Positions 7,720 to 16,481 of a DNA stretch of 64,000 nucleotides are shown here, piece after piece (position 1 is the first letter of the stretch; each line of letters opens with the position of its first letter). The stretch is taken from positions 434,001 to 498,000 of the forward strand of contig JACKHM010000002.1 of NCBI GenBank assembly GCA_020638995.1. The letters run 5' to 3'. The notes beneath the pieces are model-generated. The model was not told where the DNA came from, made no database searches, and worked only from the letters and a program-made list of their open reading frames with translations. This DNA comes from Planctomycetaceae bacterium (lineage in GTDB: Bacteria > Planctomycetota > Planctomycetia > Pirellulales > Pirellulaceae). A program made the translations under genes and the position numbers.

Positions 7720-9183
7720 CTACGTTAGCCCTGGAATTGGTTGGCCGTGGTAAAGGCGATGCGGTCGATCCGACTCGTCGTACCAGGCAGCCGTCGGTGC
7801 GATCCCCAACGCGTCGTAGATCGTGGCGGCCATATTCTCGGGCTTCTGCGGAGCGGAATCTGGGTAGGCGGCCAGTTTGTCCGATGATCCAATCACGGTA
7901 CCTCCCTTGACGCCGCCACCCGCAAAGAACACGCTCTGAACACCGCCCCAGTGATCACGTCCCGGACCGAAGAAGGAATCGGAAAGCGTCGATAGCTTCG
8001 GGGTGCGTCCAAATTCTCCTGCCATGACAATCAGTGTCTGGTCAAGCAAACCATTACTTTGCAGGTCATCCAATAGCGCACACAACGCGCGATCTGTTGG
8101 CGGAAACAACTTGTCTTTCAATCGAGGAAAGGCGTCGCCGTGCGTATCCCACGTCTCGTTGTTGCCCAGATTGACTTGAACCAGATTGACACCCGCTTCG
8201 ACCAAACGATAAGCCATCAGTAACGACCAACCAAAGCTATTCGCGCCATAGCGCTCTTGCGTCGTGGGGTCGGCATTGGTGACATCAAAGGCCCGGCGTA
8301 CTTTTGGATCGGCCAGCATCGAAATGACTCGTTGTCGCTGTGCATCGTAGCTCTGCACTTCGGCAGAGCGTTCGAGCTGCTGCCGCTGGTGGTCAATGCT
8401 GGCGAGTAACTTCAAGCGATTGTTGAAGCGTCCATGCCTCAGTCCCTCTTCGATCTTCAAATTCGGCGCTTGATACACGCGATCATCGGCGTGTGTGGGC
8501 GGCTTCTTGCTTTGATTCGGAAATGTGAATTCGGGGTAGGCACCGCGCCACATGGGATCCCCATAGGGTGATGCCTCGATAAAGAACGGATCGCGATTAC
8601 GGCCCATCAATCCGCCATAAGCCCCCGGAATTACTCCACCGGACCAATGGACCAGTCGCTCGGGCAGGACGATTGCTGGCGGAAGGTTGTTATTGCGAGG
8701 CGGTAATGCGTCGCCAACGATCGAAGCAATCGATGGCCAGTCCGAAGCGCGGGGCAGGCGATCGCCTTGGAACCCCGGCGACGCGACCGATCGACCGGTC
8801 AGCATGAAGTAGTGACCGAGAGTATGGCCGTTCGTAGGATGCGTCAACGAACGACACACCGACCATCGCTCGCTGCGCTGAGCGAGGCCGGGCAAGTGCT
8901 CGCAGATTTGAATTCCCGGCGTTGCCGTCGTGATCGGGTTAAACTCTCCTCGCACCTCAGCAGGCGCGTCGGGCTTCAGGTCGAAACTATCAAGCTGGGT
9001 CAAACCGCCAGACAGGAAAATGTAAATACAAGACTTGGCTGTGGCATTTGTCGGTGCAGCCGCCCGGAGCTCGTCCAAATGATTCGTGCCCATGCCAAGC
9101 AATCCGACGGCGCCGGCTTGAATCGCGGTCCGGCGCGAAAATCGCGGGTGCGCGGGGTACGGAAGTGGATATGAGTCCTTCAC
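7720..9183 (-). CDS. DUF1501 domain-containing protein with Tat signal
   Basis: About 487 residues from the GTG at 9183. A twin-arginine signal is visible near the start (SRRTAIQAGAVGLLGMG), so the protein is probably exported folded. The body has DUF1501 hallmarks, an alkaline-phosphatase/sulfatase-like fold family abundant in planctomycetes: SCIYIFLSGGLTQLDSFDLKP, NGHTLGHYFMLTG, ETWDTHGDAFP and VMAGEFGRTPK. Members often sit beside cytochrome-containing DUF1549/DUF1553 genes; none is seen here. The function is unknown. I chose the GTG because GGAG lies 7 nt upstream; an ATG at 9207 and a TTG at 9240 are in frame further upstream but lack a ribosome site. Confidence 0.9.
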   Translation of the reverse strand: MKDSYPLPYPAHPRFSRRTAIQAGAVGLLGMGTNHLDELRAAAPTNATAKSCIYIFLSGGLTQLDSFDLKPDAPAEVRGEFNPITTATPGIQICEHLPGLAQRSERWSVCRSLTHPTNGHTLGHYFMLTGRSVASPGFQGDRLPRASDWPSIASIVGDALPPRNNNLPPAIVLPERLVHWSGGVIPGAYGGLMGRNRDPFFIEASPYGDPMWRGAYPEFTFPNQSKKPPTHADDRVYQAPNLKIEEGLRHGRFNNRLKLLASIDHQRQQLERSAEVQSYDAQRQRVISMLADPKVRRAFDVTNADPTTQERYGANSFGWSLLMAYRLVEAGVNLVQVNLGNNETWDTHGDAFPRLKDKLFPPTDRALCALLDDLQSNGLLDQTLIVMAGEFGRTPKLSTLSDSFFGPGRDHWGGVQSVFFAGGGVKGGTVIGSSDKLAAYPDSAPQKPENMAATIYDALGIAPTAAWYDESDRPHRLYHGQPIPGLT

Positions 9184-9190
9184 GATCGAT

Positions 9191-9194
9191 CTCC
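9191..9194 (-). promoter_or_regulatory. Ribosome binding site deciding the DUF1501 start
   Basis: GGAG on the minus strand 7 nt before GTG at 9183, the same spacing and sequence context as for the M16 GTG start at 509. Confidence 0.5.
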
Positions 9195-9322
9195 AGAACT
9201 GTGACATCGAGATTCTCGAACATCGACGACTGAGAGTCAACCTTTTCTAACATGCAGGGCGCGTAATCGTTGTTCCGCGACTTGGGAGCGGGTACCATCA
9301 ACTCAATCAAAAACCCTCGCCT

Positions 9323-9326
9323 GGAG
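9323..9326 (+). promoter_or_regulatory. Ribosome binding site deciding the PQQ/EF-hand protein start
   Basis: GGAG 6 nt before the ATG at 9333. It favours this ATG over an in-frame TTG at 9270. The roughly 150-nt gap to the divergent DUF1501 start must hold both promoters; I see no clear consensus boxes. Confidence 0.55.
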
Positions 9327-9332
9327 CCACAC

Positions 9333-10850
9333 ATGTTTGTTCCCACCTTCGATCGTAATTCATTGCGGATTTGCCTCTTAGCTTGTGCTTTAGTTCTCGT
9401 TACCATCGTGATGCCTCGCCAACCGCTATTCGGGGATGATTGGCCTCAATTCCGCGGGCCGAATTGCTCGGGGATCTCGGAAACGACGAAATCGCTGCCT
9501 GTCGAATTTTCGGCAACCAAGAATGTGCTGTGGTCAGCCGAAGTTGGGGAGGGTGTCGGCTGCCCAATCGTCGCAGACGGACGAACCTTTGTCTGCGGCA
9601 TGGATGGCAACGAACGCATTCGACTTTCAGCATTTGACGCGACGACCGGCAAATCCCTGTGGCAACGCAGTTGGGCAACGGGGAAACTTCCTGAAGTGCA
9701 TAAGACGAACAGCCATGCGAGCACGACGCCGGCCGCGGATGCCGATCGCGTTTACTTCTATTTCAGTACGTTAGGTCTACTCGCCGTCGACGCACGCACC
9801 GGTGCCGAGGTCTGGCGTCATGAGTTGCCAACACCGTTCTTCGTCTTCAAGTGGGGCCCTGCCATGTCCCCAGTGCTCTATGAAGATAAGGTGCTGTTCT
9901 GCCAAGACGACGACTTGTTTCCCGCCTTCTACGCGTTTGATAAGTTCACCGGCAAATTGTTGTGGAAAGACGATCGCGACGATATGGCTGTCAACTACTC
10001 GCATCCTGTGGTCTGCCGGACGGATCGGGGTGACGAAATTGTTGTGGCAGGAACGGGCCTGCTGATCGGTTACGATCCGGAAAGCGGCGAAAGGCTTTGG
10101 AAATCGCGGACGCTGCTGCGAAATATCAAGACCACACCGGTATGTGCCGACGGCAATGTTTACATATCGTTGCAAAGCAGCGGCATCGCCAATCAGTGGC
10201 TCGCGACCGCGGATCGATCCGAGACCGGCAATAGCGACGGAAAGCTGTCCAAGGCCGAAATGCAGGCCTTCGTTGGCGAAACGCAAATACCGGAAGCGTT
10301 CTACAAGAAGACATTTGACCGAGGGGACGCAAATCAGGACGGTGTTCTGGAAGGCGCGGAGTTGGATGTAGCCTTCCTGAGTCCTGATAACTTTGCCGGC
10401 GCGTCGTTCGACGTCGAAAACCCCGCCAACGAGTTTGTTTTGGCAGTGCGAGGTGGCGGACGCGGCGACGTTACGAACACGCATCTTCTCTGGAAGCACG
10501 AAACGAAATATACGGATCACATCGTGTCGCCCTACGTGCGCGACGGTCGGATGCTGCTCGTAAAAGGAGGAGGCATCACGACAGTTTTCGAAATGGAGCA
10601 TGGAGAATCTTTGCGGGGTGCCAAGCGGATCCCTAACGCATGCGAGTACTTCGCCTCGCCTATCTACGGCGACGGAAAGATCTACATCGCCGGTGAAAAC
10701 GGGATTGTTGTGGTTCTGAAGGACAGTCCGGCTTACGAAGTGCTCGCCAAGAACGATATGGGCGACAGTATCGTCGGCACGCCCGCAATCGCAGACGGCA
10801 AACTGTTTATCCGTACACGGTCCAAGTTGCTGGCAGTCGGCGAGAATTAG
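9333..10850 (+). CDS. Exported PQQ-like beta-propeller protein with inserted EF-hands
   Basis: About 505 residues from ATG 9333. A hydrophobic signal peptide (CLLACALVLVTIV) is followed by DDWPQFRGPNCSG, the typical opening of planctomycete outer-membrane/periplasmic PQQ-repeat proteins. Propeller blades repeat motifs such as LSAFDATTGKSLW, LLAVDARTGAEVW and FYAFDKFTGKLLW. Between blades, near residues 293-340, two EF-hand loops are inserted: a degenerate one (GNSDGKLSKAE) and a canonical one (DANQDGVLEGAE), suggesting calcium binding. Tryptophan-docking motifs indicate a propeller scaffold rather than a proven dehydrogenase; no catalytic site can be assigned. Calcium and extracytoplasmic location are inferred from motifs. 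Confidence 0.9.
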   Translation: MFVPTFDRNSLRICLLACALVLVTIVMPRQPLFGDDWPQFRGPNCSGISETTKSLPVEFSATKNVLWSAEVGEGVGCPIVADGRTFVCGMDGNERIRLSAFDATTGKSLWQRSWATGKLPEVHKTNSHASTTPAADADRVYFYFSTLGLLAVDARTGAEVWRHELPTPFFVFKWGPAMSPVLYEDKVLFCQDDDLFPAFYAFDKFTGKLLWKDDRDDMAVNYSHPVVCRTDRGDEIVVAGTGLLIGYDPESGERLWKSRTLLRNIKTTPVCADGNVYISLQSSGIANQWLATADRSETGNSDGKLSKAEMQAFVGETQIPEAFYKKTFDRGDANQDGVLEGAELDVAFLSPDNFAGASFDVENPANEFVLAVRGGGRGDVTNTHLLWKHETKYTDHIVSPYVRDGRMLLVKGGGITTVFEMEHGESLRGAKRIPNACEYFASPIYGDGKIYIAGENGIVVVLKDSPAYEVLAKNDMGDSIVGTPAIADGKLFIRTRSKLLAVGEN

Positions 10851-10946
10851 GTTTTCGCGGTTTTCCCATAATTGCAGAAATAATTTTCGTGCCGTCGGGC
10901 AACTCGACTGACTCTATTAACGTGAACGGGAGGACGCTGTTGCCCG

Positions 10947-12524
10947 ATGAACATCGCTACATTGAGTCAAAGTAGTTTCGCTGGCCTCACTTCCAGAGAG
11001 AGGAGTGAGTCAGACGGCGCCCTATTGCGAGCATTTCTCGATCGTCGAGACGATTTGGCGTTTGCCAAACTTGTTTCTCGACATGCGGGTCTCGTTATGG
11101 GCGTTTGTCGACGGGTGCTCGGGAACGAGCAGGACGCTGAAGATGCGTTTCAAGCCACTTTCCTGGTGTTGGCCAGAAAAGCGAGCTCTTTGAAGTCCTC
11201 AAAGTCGCTACCTGCTTGGTTGCACAAAACCGCACATCGCATTGCGCTTCGAGCACGGGCCGATCGAGCACGTCTTCGTGAACAACCTATCGAGACGGAA
11301 GCCATGACCGAAGAACACTCGTCCCTTCAACGCATCGCCAAAGAACACGAGCGTTCTGCGTTGGATGAGGAGTTGAATCGCTTGCCGGTCTTTTTGTGTT
11401 GTTTAGAGGGTAAGTCGCGCGAAGATGCAGCAAGACAGCTTGGATGGTCGAACGGCTCGCTTAAAGGACGTCTCGAGCGGGCTCGGCAACTGTTGCGCCG
11501 GCGCCTCATTCTGCGTGGCGTTTCGTTGAGCGTCGCTGTCGCGCTGGTCCTGCGATCGCAGGCGGTTGTTCAAGCCGCGGTTGCTCCGAGTGTCGTTGCG
11601 ACGACCGTTCAAGCCAGTATGCGGTACTCGGTCGGCCTGTCGCCGGTCGGTTATGTTTCCCCGAATGCACACCTACTTGCCAATTGGAGTTTAAAAGCGA
11701 TGTCGATTACTTCCGTGAAGTTTACCTTGTGCGCCCTGCTCGTCACGAGCACTTTGATCTTGGGAGCCAACTGGATGGTCGTTCCCGTGGCGGCTGGAAG
11801 TGGTGGTCACGAAATCGTAATTCAGCCGACAAGTGCCGCCGGTTTCGAGACCACATTCGTCGCTTTGTTCGATGATGATCGGGAGGAACGCGAGCGGGAA
11901 GGCGCCCGTGCTGAAGGAGATCGAAACCGTGAACGCGAACAGCCACGGCGCGACTCCGAAGAGGCGAGACGCGACGGTAACCGGCCGCGAGAAGCCGATG
12001 AACGTCGCGATGAAGAGCCCCGTCGCGAAAGTTTTAGACCGCAGACTGAGCGCGAAGAAGCTCTTTACAAAATGATCTTGCAACTGCAACGCGAAGTTGC
12101 GGCGCTCCGCAGTGTGATTCGATCTCGCGATGGAGAACCAGCGCGGGGGGCCGCTGACCGACCACGTGAGGAACCACGTCGTGATGGTGATCGACCGCGC
12201 GAGCGTGACGGTGACCGGCCCGCGTCTTCACGTGAAGGCGATCGCCAAACGGAAGCAGGCCGCACCGAGCGATGGGAACTGACAAAAGAGGGCAAAGTGT
12301 TCAAAGCCTACGACAAGAATGGGGATCGCGTAGTTTCTGCTGAAGAATGGCTAGCCATGAAGGAAGGCGAGATGACGGATGAACGACGGGCTCTTGAGTT
12401 GCGTCGCTTCAAAGAAGCAAGTGGTGACGGGAATTTCACACTCGAGAAATTCCTGCATTGGTACACCAAGGGTCGCGCTCAGAATGTTCGTGAAGGTGAA
12501 CGAAGGGATTCCGAGGAGCGATAG
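10947..12524 (+). CDS. ECF-type RNA polymerase sigma factor with membrane segment, charged linker and EF-hand tail
   Basis: A 525-residue protein. Region sigma-2 spans about 25-95 (AFAKLVSRHAGLVMGVCRRVLG, DAEDAFQATFLVLARKA) and sigma-4 about 133-182 (SREDAARQLGWSNGSLKGRLERAR). In sigma-4 the usual LPEKYRxPLVLC segment reads LPVFLC, about six residues shorter. After sigma-4 come a hydrophobic stretch, a likely transmembrane helix near 253-275 (LCALLVTSTLILGANWMVV), an Arg/Glu/Asp-rich low-complexity linker (about 310-370, and again later), a short coiled coil (MILQLQREVAALRSVI) and two EF-hand-like loops near 457-468 (DKNGDRVVSAEE) and 490-501. Long C-terminal extensions replacing a separate anti-sigma factor are known in planctomycete ECF groups. 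Target genes are unknown. Confidence 0.9.
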   Translation: MNIATLSQSSFAGLTSRERSESDGALLRAFLDRRDDLAFAKLVSRHAGLVMGVCRRVLGNEQDAEDAFQATFLVLARKASSLKSSKSLPAWLHKTAHRIALRARADRARLREQPIETEAMTEEHSSLQRIAKEHERSALDEELNRLPVFLCCLEGKSREDAARQLGWSNGSLKGRLERARQLLRRRLILRGVSLSVAVALVLRSQAVVQAAVAPSVVATTVQASMRYSVGLSPVGYVSPNAHLLANWSLKAMSITSVKFTLCALLVTSTLILGANWMVVPVAAGSGGHEIVIQPTSAAGFETTFVALFDDDREEREREGARAEGDRNREREQPRRDSEEARRDGNRPREADERRDEEPRRESFRPQTEREEALYKMILQLQREVAALRSVIRSRDGEPARGAADRPREEPRRDGDRPRERDGDRPASSREGDRQTEAGRTERWELTKEGKVFKAYDKNGDRVVSAEEWLAMKEGEMTDERRALELRRFKEASGDGNFTLEKFLHWYTKGRAQNVREGERRDSEER

Positions 12525-12541
12525 AGTTGGCCGCGATTCCG

Positions 12542-13357
12542 CTAGCGAAACAATTGCCAAATGACGACGCCCATGCCCACCGGGATGCACCACGCGGCAA
12601 AGTACTGAAAGCGGCCACGCTCCAGCCAATTTACTAACAGCCATAGCGAGATGAGTCCGACCGTATACGAGACCGCTGCTCCAATTCCGAGGTGGAGCAG
12701 CGGGCTCGTTTCGTTCGGAGCAGGTAGCTTCGAGGCCTCTCTGGCGAGCTTAACTATTTCCAGCAGACACGCGCCGCCAATTACAGGTATTGCCATCAAA
12801 AACGAGAATGTGGCAGCAGCCGTCGGCGCAAGTCCAGACCGCAGTCCCATCGAGATTGTCGTTCCGCTCCGCGACACCCCGGGAAGAATGGCAAAAGCTT
12901 GGCTGAGCCCGATCAACGCAGCATTTGTCTTGCTAAGCTGCTTGCACTCGTCGTGACCGCTTGCATGACGCGATGCCCAAATCAGAATTAGTCCTGTGAC
13001 GGGAAGCATACAGCCAGCCAAGAGCGGACTGGAGAGGAAGGTGTCAATCCCACTCAATTTCATGCCGAGTCCGATCACGACAGCTGGCACGGTTGCGACG
13101 AACAATGGCACCAGCAGTCCTCGATCAGTGGACAGCAGTTGCCAGAGACGCTGCCAGTAAAAGACGACGATGGAGACCAAGGTGCCGCCGTGCAGACAAA
13201 TGTTGACATCCCCGACGTCAAAGCGGTCAACGTCGCCGTCTGCCATCAGCGCAGCAACGATCACAAGATGGCCGCTGGAGCTGACCGGGAGAAACTCCGT
13301 CACGCCCTGGACGACCGCTAGCACGATAATTTCTGTCAGCGATAGTTCCACGGACAA
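12542..13357 (-). CDS. uppP: Undecaprenyl-diphosphatase (BacA/UppP)
   Basis: A 271-residue polytopic membrane protein that dephosphorylates undecaprenyl pyrophosphate to recycle the lipid carrier of cell-wall and polysaccharide synthesis. Both family signatures are present: QGVTEFLPVSSSGH (17-30, with Glu21 and His30) and LPGVSRSGTTISM (158-170, with Arg163). Length and membrane pattern match the family. The start is a TTG at 13357 with GGGAG 5 nt upstream; a GTG two codons later (13351) is the alternative. It converges with the sigma factor gene, leaving only 17 nt between them. Confidence 0.96.
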   Translation of the reverse strand: MSVELSLTEIIVLAVVQGVTEFLPVSSSGHLVIVAALMADGDVDRFDVGDVNICLHGGTLVSIVVFYWQRLWQLLSTDRGLLVPLFVATVPAVVIGLGMKLSGIDTFLSSPLLAGCMLPVTGLILIWASRHASGHDECKQLSKTNAALIGLSQAFAILPGVSRSGTTISMGLRSGLAPTAAATFSFLMAIPVIGGACLLEIVKLAREASKLPAPNETSPLLHLGIGAAVSYTVGLISLWLLVNWLERGRFQYFAAWCIPVGMGVVIWQLFR

Positions 13358-13375
13358 CGATGCTCCCTTGAGGTC

Positions 13376-13397
13376 TCTAACCCGGCGGGAGGTTAGA
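13376..13397. other. Inverted repeat between the cyclophilin gene and uppP
   Basis: TCTAACC and GGTTAGA form a 7-bp stem with an 8-nt GC-rich loop. Without a following T-run it is not a clear intrinsic terminator. It could be a weak attenuator or simple secondary structure. Confidence 0.25.
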
Positions 13398-13460
13398 TCG
13401 CCAAGAAGCTTTCGTCAAGCCAAAGATGGCAAACGATTTCTGCATCGAGTCTTGGGAAGG

Positions 13461-13892
13461 CTACTCGTCCGTGACGGTCACCTTTTCCATGACATCACCG
13501 CCCACAATCGCATTGACTACGTCTTGACCTTCCAGCACTTTTCCAAACACCGAGTGCTTGCCGTCAAGATGCGGTGTGGCAACGTGCGTGATAAAGAACT
13601 GTGAGCCATTCGTGTTCGGGCCGGCATTTGCCATCGAGAGAATGCCCGGGCCGTCGTGCTTCAATGTGGGGTGAAACTCGTCCGCAAACTTGTAGCCGGG
13701 ACCGCCGGTGCCGGTCCCAAGCGGACATCCACCCTGAATCATAAAGTTCGGGATTACGCGATGAAACTTCAGGCCGTCGTAATACCCTTTGGCCGCCAGC
13801 TTTTCGAAGTTTTCGACGGTCTTCGGTGTTTTATCGTCATGCAGCTGAATTCGGATAACTCCCTTTTTGGTTTCGATCGTCGCGACTTTCAT
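13461..13892 (-). CDS. Cyclophilin-type peptidyl-prolyl cis-trans isomerase
   Basis: A 143-residue single-domain cyclophilin that catalyses proline isomerisation during protein folding. Family motifs are FHRVIPNFMIQGG (active-site Arg in FHR), LSMANAGPNTNGSQFFIT and a late HSVFGKV. No signal peptide is present, so it should be cytoplasmic. The start ATG at 13892 has a strong AAAGGAG box 5 nt upstream; the frame extends 15 codons further upstream but that part looks untranslated. Confidence 0.95.
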   Translation of the reverse strand: MKVATIETKKGVIRIQLHDDKTPKTVENFEKLAAKGYYDGLKFHRVIPNFMIQGGCPLGTGTGGPGYKFADEFHPTLKHDGPGILSMANAGPNTNGSQFFITHVATPHLDGKHSVFGKVLEGQDVVNAIVGGDVMEKVTVTDE

Positions 13893-13897
13893 CAGTT

Positions 13898-13903
13898 CTC
13901 CTT
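13898..13903 (-). promoter_or_regulatory. Ribosome binding site of the cyclophilin gene
   Basis: AAGGAG on the minus strand 5 nt before ATG 13892; it decides for the short form of the protein. Confidence 0.65.
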
Positions 13904-13970
13904 TTTGCGGTTGTTTAGAGTTCCGAAGTCTTCCCAATGTTCGGAACTCAGGTTGTTGATCTCAATACGA

Positions 13971-14648
13971 CTAGTCTGGCATGTTGACGGGCTGCTGTTT
14001 GACCGGCTGTTCGGTGACAACGCCATCTTCGATCCGGAACAGCTTGTCCGCCAACCGGGCCACATCCTGCATGTGATGAGTGACGTGCAGTGTAGTGACG
14101 CCCGTGTGCTCTTGGACGTGTTTAAGTAGCGAGTAGAGTTGGTTTCGGGTGTCATCGTCAAGGGCGCTCAAAGGCTCGTCGAGCAGAAGCGTACTCGGAC
14201 GAAAGGCAAGCGCTCGGCCAATTGCAACTCGTTGCTTTTCCCCTCCGCTGAGACCTCGCGGGAATCGATGAAGCAGTTCCTCGATCTCTAACAACTCCGC
14301 CAACTCGGCCACACGTTCGTCGATTTTCGGGCGCGGGAAGCGGCGTATGTCGAGTGCAAAGGACAGGTGCTCTCTCACAGTCATTGTCGAGAACAAAGCG
14401 CCGTCTTGCGGAACGTATCCGATATTTCGCTCCGCGGGCTTGAGCCCGGTGACATCGTGATCTCCCAGCAGTATCTTTCCACCTGTCACATGTTTGAGCC
14501 CCGCTATGGCCTCTAGTATCGTTGTCTTTCCGCTGCCCGTGCGCCCCATCAACATGCCGTAGGCACCCGTCGGAACGACGAACGAAGCATTACGCAGGGT
14601 AAACAGTCCGGAGTGTGCGGTGAGTTTCTCGATGACTATCACAAGCAA
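13971..14648 (-). CDS. ABC transporter ATP-binding protein (molybdate/tungstate-type importer family)
   Basis: A 225-residue ABC ATPase. Walker A is GRTGSGKTT (35-43), the signature LSGGE is at 133-137, Walker B is TLLLDE (153-158), and the H-loop lies in VTHHMQD. It lacks the C-terminal TOBE domain of classic ModC, ending soon after the ABC core. It follows the permease gene with a 5-nt gap and is read from a TTG at 14648 or a GTG at 14642. It energises the importer formed with the next two upstream genes. Molybdate/tungstate/sulfate family membership is likely from the permease and binding protein, but the ligand is not proven. Confidence 0.9.
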   Translation of the reverse strand: MLVIVIEKLTAHSGLFTLRNASFVVPTGAYGMLMGRTGSGKTTILEAIAGLKHVTGGKILLGDHDVTGLKPAERNIGYVPQDGALFSTMTVREHLSFALDIRRFPRPKIDERVAELAELLEIEELLHRFPRGLSGGEKQRVAIGRALAFRPSTLLLDEPLSALDDDTRNQLYSLLKHVQEHTGVTTLHVTHHMQDVARLADKLFRIEDGVVTEQPVKQQPVNMPD

Positions 14649-14653
14649 TACCG

Positions 14654-16465
14654 TTAAATCGCAAGGTTGCGCGTGCCCCAGGCACGAGCTAGGACAAGAA
14701 CGATAACGGCTGCAGCCACCATAATTAATGACACCGCCACCGCTGCCCCAAGATCGCCGATGTTCAACTCCAAGAATACGGTCGTCGAAAGCACTTCCGT
14801 TTTATTGCGTGTCGTACCAGCAAAGATCAGCAGGGGGCCGAATTCCCCCAGCGACCGAGCCCACGCCAGCGTGGCGGCAGTCAGCACGCCACGTTTCGCT
14901 TCCGGTAAGACCACCATGCCGAAGGCTTGAGCTCGGCTGCAACCAAGCGTTAACGCGACTTGTTCGTGTCGGGCATCGATGTGGTCGAAAGTGGCGCGCA
15001 TCGTTCGGACGGCAAACGCACAAGCAACCGCAAATTGAGCGAGGATCACCGCTGGGATTTGGTACACGACCGCTTCGCGCACGGCAACCGGCAGGAATTG
15101 AAATAAGATCAAGAGGCTCAATCCAACCACCAGCGGCGGCAAGACGATGGGGATATCGAGAATCGCGTCGATGAAATTGCGTCCAAAGAACTCGTGGCGC
15201 GACATCAAGTATCCGATCGGGATGGCGACCCAGAGAGACAGGATCGCGGTAATGGTACATGAGATCAGCGTTAACTTAATTGAGTACTGAATTTCGGGCT
15301 TTTGGAGAGCCGTTGTGATCGGATTATAGAAGATACGAGCGAGCCAGGGATTCTCCCGTTGCCACTCATCGCGGATTTGACCGCTCCACGTAAAACCGAG
15401 TTGAGCAACCGCACCTCCGCTCGGCAAGTGGACTTCGAGTTTCGCCACTCCGGCATCACCAATTCCAATTCGTTGGACGCCGTTTGGCCCAAGGTTGTCG
15501 ATCTCGCGTTCGTTGATTCTGGTACCTGCGATGTCATAAGTAGCAACTAGTCCGCCGGTCGCATTTACGTCGAGCAATTGCAGTTCGTCGACGCGCACTG
15601 GGTCTTTCCAGGTGAATACAAGCGTTCCAGGTTCGGCAAGCGGCGAGATCTGACCAGCTCTTTCGGGCACAACGCGGACGCTGCCAATTCGAATGGTTTC
15701 CCGACCCGCTCGATTCAGCTGAGCTTCCATCGTTCCTGCCAGCGTGTACTCGACGACTGCCTCAGGACGCGCCGAGCCGGTTGTCACATCGAGACGCGAG
15801 ACGCCCTGTTCATTTAACTCAATCGCGATCGAACTGTCTGAGGCAGGCCGGTCGATCGCATGTCGAGCGATCACGCTTCCATCGGTCGCATAGGCCACGA
15901 TTTCACCCTTAACGTCAGCCACAACGCCGCGCAAAGTCACGCGATCGACACGAACTGGACTCACCCAATTGGCCACGAACTGGCCTCGCTCGCTGGCGTC
16001 CATGACTGACTGCTTCTCACCTTCGATAACGAGCACCTTCCCTAGGGGCATCGCGTTGCGTCCCGGAGACGATGCACCGCCGCCATGCCCCACGCCTGCC
16101 CCTCCAAAGGCTTGGTTCGGCGTTCCAAGGTTGCTGTTCGCCGCCGAAGGTTTGTCACTGTCGATGAGTCGCGCTGGATGAGTGGTGGGACTGTGAGTCG
16201 AGATCATCAGGCCGTAGGATGCGAACTGTTCGGCGATAATGTCGCCCGCTTCGAGCGGTTTGCCGGCATCATTGGTCGAGAAATCCAAGATCACTCGTTT
16301 CGCCATATCGCTGGTGAACATGTAAACGCCATCGGCGAACAACATGGCGACGATTAAGACGACGTAGGTACCACCGATCGCACCCAGAAGGGCATAAAAC
16401 AGCGGGTCGGTGCGGATGCGACGCCGCGCGACGATGAGATTACCGGGCCCGTTGTTCATTGACAC
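14654..16465 (-). CDS. ModB-like ABC permease with a large extracytoplasmic beta domain
   Basis: A 603-residue protein, about 370 residues longer than ordinary ModB. After one membrane helix (about 23-45) comes an extracytoplasmic part of about 340 residues. It opens with a pattern common in secreted planctomycete and cyanobacterial proteins (DFSTNDAGKPL, ISTHSPTTHP, LGTPNQAFGGAG) and continues with two copies of a beta-sandwich-like unit: about 167-241 (WVSPVRVDRVTLRGV) and 286-358 (WKDPVRVDELQLLDV). Residues about 390-597 are the permease core with the EAA loop (GCSRAQAFGMVVLPEAKRG) that contacts the ATPase. It starts at GTG 16465 or ATG 16459, 16 nt after the binding-protein gene. The extra domain may bind a surface ligand or dock the binding protein; that is inference. 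Confidence 0.88.
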   Translation of the reverse strand: MSMNNGPGNLIVARRRIRTDPLFYALLGAIGGTYVVLIVAMLFADGVYMFTSDMAKRVILDFSTNDAGKPLEAGDIIAEQFASYGLMISTHSPTTHPARLIDSDKPSAANSNLGTPNQAFGGAGVGHGGGASSPGRNAMPLGKVLVIEGEKQSVMDASERGQFVANWVSPVRVDRVTLRGVVADVKGEIVAYATDGSVIARHAIDRPASDSSIAIELNEQGVSRLDVTTGSARPEAVVEYTLAGTMEAQLNRAGRETIRIGSVRVVPERAGQISPLAEPGTLVFTWKDPVRVDELQLLDVNATGGLVATYDIAGTRINEREIDNLGPNGVQRIGIGDAGVAKLEVHLPSGGAVAQLGFTWSGQIRDEWQRENPWLARIFYNPITTALQKPEIQYSIKLTLISCTITAILSLWVAIPIGYLMSRHEFFGRNFIDAILDIPIVLPPLVVGLSLLILFQFLPVAVREAVVYQIPAVILAQFAVACAFAVRTMRATFDHIDARHEQVALTLGCSRAQAFGMVVLPEAKRGVLTAATLAWARSLGEFGPLLIFAGTTRNKTEVLSTTVFLELNIGDLGAAVAVSLIMVAAAVIVLVLARAWGTRNLAI

Positions 16466-16481
16466 GCTGGAGCAGCTCCGA

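Noticed and set aside
7539..7910. Plus-strand frame overlapping the end of the second permease and the DUF1501 gene
   Set aside because: Overlaps two well-supported genes in other frames and shows no domain.
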